Source: Flagellimonas olearia
GTDB lineage: Bacteria; Bacteroidota; Bacteroidia; Flavobacteriales; Flavobacteriaceae
Length of the DNA: 64,000 bases
NCBI RefSeq assembly: GCF_009184425.1
Contig: NZ_WELG01000002.1
Span: forward strand, 62,001-126,000
Reading direction: 5' to 3'
Both the position numbers and the translations under genes were made by a program. Positions 1 to 7,186 of this stretch are shown here, one piece after another; positions within the stretch are counted from its first letter, which is position 1, and each line of letters opens with the position of its first letter. The notes beneath the pieces were generated by a model. The model saw only the letters and a program-made list of their open reading frames with translations, did no database searches and had not been told where the DNA came from.

Positions 1-1
1 A

Positions 2-1858
2 TTGGAAACGGCTGCATGGCGCTACTTTGGCCTTCCCGCCCATGAATTGAGTTGGGGACAATCGGCGGCATTGGCGATTTTACCCAATGCACCCTCCTTG
101 ATCTTTCCCGGAAGAAATGAGCAGGTGCTTTTGGGCAAGCGGAACCGGTTGTTACAAAAGTTATGGGAAAAGGATGTGATAGACGAAACCACCTATGAAT
201 TGGCCTTGGAGGAGCCCTTGCCCCAAAAACCCATGCCCCTCCCAGATGTGACGCCCCATCTTACGGAACGGATTAGAAATGGACACCCGGGACAACGCAT
301 TACAACGTCCATTGACCGCCCCCTACAAAATCGACTCAACCTATTGGCCGAAAGACACTATCAGCAATTAAAAAGTAACGAAATCCATAATCTGGCCATT
401 TTGGTACTGGATGTGGAAACCCGAAAGGTTTTGGGCTATGTGGGGAATTCCCCTTCGGGGAAAGACCATGCCAATTATGTGGATATCATTACCAAGAACA
501 GAAGTACGGGAAGTACCCTAAAACCCTTTCTTTTCGCTTCCTTGCTAGATGAAGGTATTGTGTTGCCCCATAGTTTGGTCGAGGATGTTCCCACCGTCAT
601 CAACGGATACCATCCCCAGAATTTTGACAAAAAACATGCGGGTGCAGTACCGGCCAGCAGGGCACTTTCCCGCTCTTTGAATGTCCCTGCGGTACGATTG
701 CTTAGGGAGTATGGGTTACAAAAATTCTACAACAAGCTCAAAAAAATGAATTTGGAATCACTGGACCGCCCCTCTTCGTATTATGGATTGTCCTTGATTC
801 TCGGGGGAGCCGAAAGCTCTTTATGGGAAGTGACCCAAACGTATGCTGCCTTGGCCTCCACCTTGAATTATTTTGTGGACCACTCGAGCACCTACCGCCC
901 AACCGAGTTTCTGGAACCTTCTTATCTTCTAGAGGATAAACTGGATTTTGGGGAACAACAATTCGACCCATCCATTTTTGGTGCGGGAGCCATCTATAGC
1001 ACCTTTCAATCCATGATGGAGGTGAATCGCCCGGAAGGGAGTGAGAACTGGCAATTTTTTGATTCCTCCCAGCCCATTGCTTGGAAAACGGGAACTAGTT
1101 TTGGGTTTAAGGATGCCTGGGCCGTGGGCACCACTCCCAAATACACCATTGGGGTCTGGGTGGGCAATGCCGATGGGGAAGGCAGACCTGGCCTAACAGG
1201 AATCAACGCAGCAGCCCCTATTCTTTTTGATGTACTGGACGCCCTGCCCTACAGCAATTGGTTTCAAGAACCTTTTGATGACCTGATCGAGTTGGAGGTA
1301 TGCACCCAAAGTGGTTACCGTGCTTCGGTCTACTGTAGCGAAACCCAAAAGGAGTATGTGCCCACCCACGGTACACGAAGTGGTCCCTGCCCCTATCATC
1401 AGCAGGTATTTCTGGATGCCTCGGAACAATTTCGGGTGCATTCCGACTGCTACCCTTTGGAAGACATGGTAGCCCAAACCTGGTTTGTGCTCCCCCCCGT
1501 ACTGGAGTACTATTATACCACATCGCACCCCAATTACGCACCGCTACCTCCGTATCTGGACGGATGTTCTTCCGTGGAAAGCCAACCTATGGATTTTCTT
1601 TACCCGAAGCGGAACGAGACCATTTTGCTCCCCAAGGATTTGGGCAATACAACTTCTGATATCGTCCTAAAATTGGCGCATCAGCAGTCCAATGCCATTG
1701 TCTACTGGTATCTGGACGAAACCTATTTGGGCAAGACCGAAAATTTCCACGAACTGATTCTGGACATCAAACCAGGGGATTATGTGCTTTCCGCCACGGA
1801 CCATTTGGGCAATCGCCTAGAACAATCCATCCAGGTCCGGTTGGCCTCAGAAAACTAA
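2..1858 (+). CDS. pbpC: Penicillin-binding protein 1C, C-terminal part (5' end outside window)
   Basis: This is the C-terminal part of a class A penicillin-binding protein, a periplasmic peptidoglycan polymerase and crosslinker. The reading frame is open to the window edge, so the membrane anchor and most of the glycosyltransferase domain lie upstream; the TTG at position 2 is not a real start. The transpeptidase motifs are all present (numbered from the window edge): STLK at about 171-174 with the catalytic Ser, SLN at about 225-227, and KTGT at about 362-365. The last ~90 residues resemble the BiPBP_C domain that marks the PbpC subfamily. It ends 2 bp before the converging der gene, with no obvious terminator hairpin between them. 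Confidence 0.9.
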   Translation: METAAWRYFGLPAHELSWGQSAALAILPNAPSLIFPGRNEQVLLGKRNRLLQKLWEKDVIDETTYELALEEPLPQKPMPLPDVTPHLTERIRNGHPGQRITTSIDRPLQNRLNLLAERHYQQLKSNEIHNLAILVLDVETRKVLGYVGNSPSGKDHANYVDIITKNRSTGSTLKPFLFASLLDEGIVLPHSLVEDVPTVINGYHPQNFDKKHAGAVPASRALSRSLNVPAVRLLREYGLQKFYNKLKKMNLESLDRPSSYYGLSLILGGAESSLWEVTQTYAALASTLNYFVDHSSTYRPTEFLEPSYLLEDKLDFGEQQFDPSIFGAGAIYSTFQSMMEVNRPEGSENWQFFDSSQPIAWKTGTSFGFKDAWAVGTTPKYTIGVWVGNADGEGRPGLTGINAAAPILFDVLDALPYSNWFQEPFDDLIELEVCTQSGYRASVYCSETQKEYVPTHGTRSGPCPYHQQVFLDASEQFRVHSDCYPLEDMVAQTWFVLPPVLEYYYTTSHPNYAPLPPYLDGCSSVESQPMDFLYPKRNETILLPKDLGNTTSDIVLKLAHQQSNAIVYWYLDETYLGKTENFHELILDIKPGDYVLSATDHLGNRLEQSIQVRLASEN

Positions 1859-1860
1859 GC

Positions 1861-3162
1861 CTACTTCTTCCGCATAAAAATGGTAATGGGCACTCCGGTG
1901 AAATCAAAATTCTCCCTAAGCTTGTTCTCCAAAAATCGCTTGTATGGATCGCGCACATATTGCGGTAGGTTACAGAAAAAAGCAAATTGCGGATAGGGTG
2001 TAGGCAATTGGGTACAGAACTTGATCTTTACATATTTGCCCTTGTAGGCCGGAGGAGGTGTATGCTCAATGATAGGGAGCATTATATCGTTCAATTTTCG
2101 GGTCACGATTTTCTTTGAACGATTTTTGAAAACATCCACTGCCGTTTCGATGGCTTTGTAGATCCGTTGCTTGGTCATTACCGAAATAAAGAGAATGGGC
2201 ACATCCTCAAAAGGTGCGATGGCCTGTTTAATTTTAGCGGTATATTCTTTCACGGAATTGGTCTCCTTTTCCACCAAATCCCATTTATTCACCAATATCA
2301 CGATTCCCTTGTTGTTCCGTTGGGCCAACCAGAAAATGTTTTCCACCTGCCCATCGAAGCCGCGAGTGGCATCCAACATCAAAATACAGACATCACAATG
2401 CTCAATAGCCCTTACGGAGCGCATTACCGAGTAAAACTCCAAATCTTCCTTGACCTTGGATTTTCTTCGGATTCCGGCAGTATCCACCAAATTGAATTCA
2501 AACCCAAATTGGTTGTATTTGGTATCAATACTGTCCCGAGTGGTCCCTGCAATATCGGTAACAATGTAACGGTCTTCCCCGATCAGGGCGTTTATAAAGG
2601 ACGATTTTCCTGCATTGGGTCGTCCCACAACGGCAAAACGGGGCAATTCACTCTCTTCTTCCTTCACATCGGGCAATACTTCCACCAAGGCATCCAACAA
2701 CTCCCCAGTTCCACTTCCATTGATACTGGAAAGGGTGTAGTACTCCCCTAATCCCAAGGCATAGAATTCCACGGCGTCTGCCATTCGTTGTGCATTATCC
2801 ACCTTGTTCACAGCCAAGAAAACAGGCTTATCAACCTTACGGAGCAATTTGGCCACATCCTCATCCATTCCGGTAATCCCAGATTCCACATCGACCATGA
2901 AAATTATTGCATCGGCCTCGCCTATGGCGAGTTCCACCTGCCGGTCGATTTCCTTTTCAAAAACATCATCGCTCCCCAACACATATCCTCCCGTATCGAT
3001 CAAGGAAAATTCACGACCGTTCCAGTCGCTCTTCCCGTAATGACGGTCGCGGGTTACCCCGCTCACGGCATCCACTATGGCCTCACGGCGTTGTATCAAT
3101 CGGTTGAAAAAAGTGGATTTCCCTACATTGGGTCGCCCTACGATGGCTACTATAGCTCCCAT
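1861..3162 (-). CDS. der: Ribosome biogenesis GTPase Der (EngA)
   Basis: Der is an essential GTPase that binds the 50S subunit during maturation. It has the diagnostic double G-domain: P-loops GRPNVGKST near residue 10 and GRPNAGKSS near residue 180, each followed by a DT(G/A)G switch and an NKVD or NKWD motif, then a C-terminal KH-like domain. The length (about 433 aa) is normal. I start it at the ATG at 3162 ([12 protein letters not shown]), where the first beta-strand begins; an ATG two codons upstream (3168) is also in frame. A TACTTTTG -7 box lies just upstream on the same strand. It converges with pbpC. Confidence 0.97.
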   Translation of the reverse strand: MGAIVAIVGRPNVGKSTFFNRLIQRREAIVDAVSGVTRDRHYGKSDWNGREFSLIDTGGYVLGSDDVFEKEIDRQVELAIGEADAIIFMVDVESGITGMDEDVAKLLRKVDKPVFLAVNKVDNAQRMADAVEFYALGLGEYYTLSSINGSGTGELLDALVEVLPDVKEEESELPRFAVVGRPNAGKSSFINALIGEDRYIVTDIAGTTRDSIDTKYNQFGFEFNLVDTAGIRRKSKVKEDLEFYSVMRSVRAIEHCDVCILMLDATRGFDGQVENIFWLAQRNNKGIVILVNKWDLVEKETNSVKEYTAKIKQAIAPFEDVPILFISVMTKQRIYKAIETAVDVFKNRSKKIVTRKLNDIMLPIIEHTPPPAYKGKYVKIKFCTQLPTPYPQFAFFCNLPQYVRDPYKRFLENKLRENFDFTGVPITIFMRKK

Positions 3163-3178
3163 CAGCATTAAATTTTGG

Positions 3179-3186
3179 CAAAAGTA
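3179..3186 (-). promoter_or_regulatory. -7 promoter box of der
   Basis: On the minus strand this reads TACTTTTG, an exact match to the Bacteroidota primary-sigma -7 consensus TAnnTTTG. It sits 10-17 bp before the candidate der starts, which implies a very short leader and favours the 3162 start. No clear -33 TTTG is present at the expected distance. Confidence 0.5.
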
Positions 3187-3238
3187 CCATTTATTATGAA
3201 GAAAAAATGATACCTTCTTTTATCTATTTCAATATGTT

Positions 3239-3748
3239 ATGAGTGATTTCACCAATGAGATTGTCCTTAGGCCCCGATTTCAGTTGGCCTTGAAAACCGA
3301 TTTGGACCACATAAAGCAGGTTTTTGATTCGGTTGGGGACGGACAATTTGTGGTAAAACGTTTGGACGAGCACATCTACATCCGGTTCCAACCCTCTGAA
3401 ATCACCTTTTGGTCCCCACAGCTCCATCTGGAACTCATTTCCTTTGAGGAAGGAGAGAGCCAAATCCATGGGGTATTTGGCCCCAACCCTACACTTTGGA
3501 CGTTTTTTATGTTCCTCCATTTTGGTGTGGGCACCCTCTTTGTGATCTTGGGTGTATTTGCCTATTCCAACCATTCGTTGGGAAAAGATGTGACCCTTTG
3601 GCTGGTGGGTATGTTCTTCTTGGTATTGATTTGGTTCGGGCTATATGCTTTTGGCCGTATGGGAAAATCCAAGGGAAAACCCCAAATGGAGCAACTCAAG
3701 GATTTTTTCAGGAAAATGGTCTCAGGCTTCCCCCGAGAATCGGTCTAG
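3239..3748 (+). CDS. Small membrane protein of unknown function
   Basis: This 169-residue protein has no family I can name. Residues 1-85 are a soluble region rich in beta-type segments (starts MSDFTNEIVLRPRFQ), followed by two hydrophobic segments at about 92-112 and 120-140 separated by a short polar turn, and a basic tail. This predicts a cytoplasmic N-terminal domain on a two-helix membrane hairpin. It lies between divergent der and convergent era, and its stop codon overlaps the era stop codon by 2 bp. No signal peptide is visible. Confidence 0.75.
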   Translation: MSDFTNEIVLRPRFQLALKTDLDHIKQVFDSVGDGQFVVKRLDEHIYIRFQPSEITFWSPQLHLELISFEEGESQIHGVFGPNPTLWTFFMFLHFGVGTLFVILGVFAYSNHSLGKDVTLWLVGMFFLVLIWFGLYAFGRMGKSKGKPQMEQLKDFFRKMVSGFPRESV

Positions 3749-4626
3749 TTGTTGTACCCAAAGCGCTTAAGTTGTTGGCTGTTGCTGCGCCAATTTTTAT
3801 TGACCTTCACATAGAGTTCGATATGTACTTGCTTTGCAAAGAATTTTTCCAAGTCTTTACGAGCTTCCACACCCACTCTTTTTAGGGCACTTCCCTTGTG
3901 CCCGATGATAATCCCTTTTTGGGTATCGCGCTCCACCATGATCACGGAACGGATTCGGATGATATCCTCGTCTTCCAAAAACTCCTCGGTCTCCACTTCT
4001 ACTGAATAGGGAATCTCTTTTTTATAGTGCAGTAATATTTTTTCCCTGATGGTCTCATTGACAAAAAAACGTTCGGGTTTGTCGGTCAATTGGTCTTTGG
4101 GGTAGTAAGGAGGGGCTTCGGGCAGCAATTCCAAAATACGTTCAAAGACTTCCTTTACATTGAAGTTCTCCAAGGCTGATATGGGATGGATCTCCGCATT
4201 GGGAAGCACGGTCTGCCAATGTTGCATCTGTTCCTCCAAAGCTGCTTGGTCTGACGTATCTATCTTGTTGAGCAATAGCAACACCGGAATCTTACTGTTC
4301 TGTATTTTCTTGAAAAAAGCTTCATCCTTGAGCGCTTTTTCACCGATTTCCACCATATAGAGCAAAACATCGGCATCCTCAAAAGCCGATTTCACAAAAT
4401 CCATCATGGAAGATTGGAGTTCATAGGCAGGTTTGATAATTCCCGGGGTATCGGAAAGGATTACCTGAAAATCGTCCCCGTTGACAATACCCAAAATCCG
4501 ATGACGGGTCGTCTGGGCCTTGGAGGTGATGATGGAAAGTTTCTCCCCTACAAAGGCGTTCATTAGGGTAGATTTCCCTACGTTGGGATTTCCAATGATA
4601 TTTACAAAACCTGATCTATGCGCCAC
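3745..4626 (-). CDS. era: GTPase Era
   Basis: Era is a 16S-rRNA-binding GTPase of 30S maturation. At 293 aa it shows the P-loop GNPNVGKST at residues 12-20, the switch DTPG near 59, NKID near 120, and a C-terminal KH domain with the loop IIGHKGSALKRVG. The start is a GTG at 4626. It lies inside the 3' end of the upstream symporter gene, overlapping it by 11 bp, so the two may be translationally coupled. The stop overlaps that of the converging membrane-protein gene. Confidence 0.96.
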   Translation of the reverse strand: MAHRSGFVNIIGNPNVGKSTLMNAFVGEKLSIITSKAQTTRHRILGIVNGDDFQVILSDTPGIIKPAYELQSSMMDFVKSAFEDADVLLYMVEIGEKALKDEAFFKKIQNSKIPVLLLLNKIDTSDQAALEEQMQHWQTVLPNAEIHPISALENFNVKEVFERILELLPEAPPYYPKDQLTDKPERFFVNETIREKILLHYKKEIPYSVEVETEEFLEDEDIIRIRSVIMVERDTQKGIIIGHKGSALKRVGVEARKDLEKFFAKQVHIELYVKVNKNWRSNSQQLKRFGYNN

Positions 4627-5980
4627 CTTGCTTCAATTTTTTAAAATAGTTTTTGGCCGACTCATTTACTTTGGGTGATAAATACAGTACGGCAATCATG
4701 TTGGGAATGACCATTAGGGCATAGGATAAATCTATGAGATTTTTCACTAAATCCAACGATGCAATCGTGGCAAAAACCACCATCACAATAAAAAATACAT
4801 TGTACCACTTCCCTATTTTGGGATTGGTAAGGAATGAAAGGCATTTTACCCCGTAATAGGAATAGGTAAACAGTGTGGAAAGGGCAAATGCCGTTACTAT
4901 CACCATTAACAAAATGTCCCCAACCCCATAAAGTGTTGTTTCAAAAGCGGTCATGGTCATGGTAATTCCGCTGCCATCCTCCAGGTACGCCCCACTCAAA
5001 ATAATGACCACGGCGGTAAAGGTACAAACCATTATGGTATCTATAAATGGGCCCAACATGGCCACCAATCCTTCCTTGGTAGGTTCATCGTTACGGGATT
5101 GTCCGTGGTACATGGGTGCACTACCCAGACCGGCCTCATTGGAGAACATGGCACGGCGTACCCCAACTATCACCAGGCCCCAGAATCCACCCGTGACTAT
5201 AGTATCAAAATTCCAAGCCTCCACAAAAATCATCTTAAGGGCCGGCAATACTTCCCCAGCATTATTTGCCATCACAAAAATCACGGCCAAGAGGTATACC
5301 CCTACCATAAAAGGTACAATGGCCGATGCTACCTTGGCGATTTTGGAGAGTCCACCAAAGATAACGATGGAGGTAACTATGGCCAAAACAAACCCAATAC
5401 CCAGTTTCCAATTAAACTCGCTGGTAGCCAATAAGGTTTCATGGGGTTTGATCACCCCCATAAAGGCTTCGGTAAACTGGTTGGCGGTAAACACGCCAAG
5501 AAAACCGAACAATCCGCAAATACTGAAAAAAATGGCCATGGGCTTTGCCCATTTTCCCATTCCCTTGGTAATATAGAACATAGGGCCTCCCTGTAATTTT
5601 CCATCGACATCGGTATCCCGGAACATAATGGCCAAACTACCGGAATAGAATTTTATACCCATGCCCAAAAGTGCGGTCATCCAAATCCAAAAAACAACCC
5701 CTGGCCCCCCATCATGGATGGCAATGGCCACACCGGATATATTCCCCAAGCCCACAGTGGCCGCTACTGCTGCTGACAATGCCTGAAATGAACTCACATC
5801 CCCTTTGGCATTCTTATCATCATACTTTCCTGAAACTACAGCAATGGCATGCCCGAAATAGCGATAGGGCGTAAATTTGGAGTAAAAAATCAGGAAAACC
5901 CCTCCTCCTATCAGTAATAGAAGCATGGGCCATTCAGTGTATGGTAGTATAGAGGACAGAAAATCATTGATTGCTTTCAT
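4616..5980 (-). CDS. AGCS-family sodium:alanine/glycine symporter
   Basis: This is an inner-membrane Na+-coupled amino-acid transporter of the alanine-or-glycine:cation symporter family (about 454 aa). Visible family features are the N-terminal motif AAVAATVGLGNISGVAIA, the segment GGPGVVFWIWMTALLGMGIKF, GGPMFYITKGMG, and RRAMFSNEAGLGSAPM, within roughly ten hydrophobic segments. I chose the ATG at 5980 (MKAINDFLSS). The frame extends 50 codons further upstream but would run through the tRNA gene and its promoter. The substrate (Ala, Gly or another amino acid) cannot be fixed from sequence. The 3' end overlaps era. Confidence 0.92.
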   Translation of the reverse strand: MKAINDFLSSILPYTEWPMLLLLIGGGVFLIFYSKFTPYRYFGHAIAVVSGKYDDKNAKGDVSSFQALSAAVAATVGLGNISGVAIAIHDGGPGVVFWIWMTALLGMGIKFYSGSLAIMFRDTDVDGKLQGGPMFYITKGMGKWAKPMAIFFSICGLFGFLGVFTANQFTEAFMGVIKPHETLLATSEFNWKLGIGFVLAIVTSIVIFGGLSKIAKVASAIVPFMVGVYLLAVIFVMANNAGEVLPALKMIFVEAWNFDTIVTGGFWGLVIVGVRRAMFSNEAGLGSAPMYHGQSRNDEPTKEGLVAMLGPFIDTIMVCTFTAVVIILSGAYLEDGSGITMTMTAFETTLYGVGDILLMVIVTAFALSTLFTYSYYGVKCLSFLTNPKIGKWYNVFFIVMVVFATIASLDLVKNLIDLSYALMVIPNMIAVLYLSPKVNESAKNYFKKLKQGGA

Positions 5981-6051
5981 AGGGTCAAAAACTCCGAATT
6001 TAGGGATTTTCAGCAGTATAGCCCCAAATGATTTAGGAATATTGGGTTTTG

Positions 6052-6084
6052 TTTGGAAATAACCGAAAAACGGTTGTATATTTG
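6052..6084 (+). promoter_or_regulatory. Promoter of tRNA-fMet
   Basis: TTTG at 6052-6055 and TATATTTG at 6077-6084, separated by 21 bp, match the Bacteroidota -33/-7 promoter (TTTG / TAnnTTTG). The predicted transcription start is a few bases before the tRNA 5' end at 6095. Confidence 0.75.
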
Positions 6085-6094
6085 CCGTCCACAT

Positions 6095-6167
<73 letters not shown>

Positions 6168-6177
6168 CTAGAAATTT

Positions 6178-6209
6178 AAACGGATTGCAGTTGCAATCCG
6201 TTTTTTTTT
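6178..6209 (+). terminator. Rho-independent terminator of tRNA-fMet
   Basis: The inverted repeat aaacggattgca / tgcaatccgttt with a 2-base loop is followed by an uninterrupted run of T. It lies about 10 bp after the tRNA. Confidence 0.9.
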
Positions 6210-6363
6210 GCCCTATCCTTTCGTTTTCCAACCTACTTTCCCATAATTCTCCTGCGATTCAGACAAGGATGAAGTCAGAAATCAATTTTTAATTCACATA
6301 AAAATCCCTAAATACTGGGTTTTATGCCACCCATATTACACAACCCAAAACTCTTCAAAAATA

Positions 6364-6386
6364 TTAATGCGTAAAAAATACGCTAA
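6364..6386 (+). promoter_or_regulatory. Operator copy 1 for the NUDIX regulator (predicted)
   Basis: This 23-bp imperfect palindrome (TTAATGCGTA...TACGCTAA) abuts an almost identical second copy. Together they lie just upstream of the -7 box of the regulator gene. NUDIX-wHTH regulators of the NrtR family bind palindromes of about this size near their own promoters. That this is the site for the downstream regulator is inferred from position and symmetry. Confidence 0.6.
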
Positions 6387-6409
6387 TTAGTGCGTAAAAT
6401 TTACACTAA
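6387..6409 (+). promoter_or_regulatory. Operator copy 2 for the NUDIX regulator (predicted)
   Basis: The 23-bp palindrome TTAGTG-N11-CACTAA directly follows copy 1 with no spacer. The shared consensus of the two is TTARTGCGTAAAAWWTACRCTAA. It ends 4 bp before the -7 box at 6414, so occupancy would cover the -33 region and repress transcription of the operon. Confidence 0.6.
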
Positions 6410-6413
6410 CTGT

Positions 6414-6421
6414 TATATTTG
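6414..6421 (+). promoter_or_regulatory. -7 promoter box of the PTS/GH9 operon
   Basis: TATATTTG exactly matches TAnnTTTG. It is 20 bp before the ATG of the NUDIX regulator and 4 bp after the second operator palindrome. No other good promoter is visible in the following 13 kb, so it probably drives the whole operon. Confidence 0.65.
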
Positions 6422-6440
6422 TTTTCACCAACCAAGAAAA

Positions 6441-7166
6441 ATGTCAGATATAAACATCAATATTCCAGAAGTCTCAGTGGATTGTGTCATTTTCGGTTTT
6501 CATGCAACAGACCTCAAAGTCTTGTTACTAAAAGTCGATGATTCAGAATATTGGAGTTTGCCTAGAGGTGCGGTTTCGCGAAAAGAGTCCCTCGGCATGG
6601 CCGCATCAAGGGTACTGGAGGAAACAACGGGTATTGGAAATGTTTTTCTACAGCAGTTTCAAACCTTTGGCGCCGTAGATCGCTACAAACACTATTCAAA
6701 AGAGCAGACCAAAGCGGTATTGGAATCCTCTAAAAAAGAGGCGACCGAGAGCCTTTCCTATCAGAGCACCATTTCAATAGGCTACTATGCTTTGGTTGAT
6801 TTTGAAAAAATAGCCCCCCCTTTTAAAGAATATCAATGGTGTGCCATTTCTGAAATTCCAAACCTTTTGTTCGACCACAACGATTTTGTGGATATGGCCC
6901 TTGTGGCCCTAAGAAAAGATTTGCGCTATTTGCCCATCGCCAAGCTTTTACCGGAAAAGTTTACGCTACGCGACATGCAAAACCTCTATGAAACCATCCT
7001 TGACCGGGAATTTGACAGGCGGAATTTCCACAAATTGTTGATGCGCTATGAATTTCTCATCAAGCTTCCCGAGAAGAGAAAAGGAGGGGCCAACAAGCCC
7101 CCAAACCTATATAAAATAGATGTTGAGAAATACGAAACCGCATTGCAGGATGGTATCTCATACTAA
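6441..7166 (+). CDS. NUDIX-wHTH transcriptional regulator (NrtR-like)
   Basis: This 241-aa protein has an N-terminal NUDIX domain (about 8-150) and a C-terminal winged-helix DNA-binding region (about 165-241), the layout of NrtR/AraR-type sugar regulators. The Nudix box at residues 43-65 keeps G43, E49, R57, E61 and G64. In place of the REUXEE core it reads RVLEET, so two of the expected glutamates are replaced. Loss of hydrolase activity and a sensor role are likely. It is the first gene of the operon, 20 bp before the GH9 gene, so it probably senses a sugar or sugar-phosphate of this pathway and autoregulates through the two upstream palindromes. The ATG at 6441 is preferred because an upstream start at 6390 would lie inside the operator and promoter. 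Confidence 0.85.
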   Translation: MSDININIPEVSVDCVIFGFHATDLKVLLLKVDDSEYWSLPRGAVSRKESLGMAASRVLEETTGIGNVFLQQFQTFGAVDRYKHYSKEQTKAVLESSKKEATESLSYQSTISIGYYALVDFEKIAPPFKEYQWCAISEIPNLLFDHNDFVDMALVALRKDLRYLPIAKLLPEKFTLRDMQNLYETILDREFDRRNFHKLLMRYEFLIKLPEKRKGGANKPPNLYKIDVEKYETALQDGISY

Positions 7167-7186
7167 ACCCACCAATTGATCAAACC

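Noticed and set aside
1006-1541. Antisense frames inside pbpC and similar long antisense frames elsewhere (for example 19490-19927, 57985-58746)
   Set aside because: They lie opposite strong, recognisable genes, lack family motifs and have no promoter or neighbour support.
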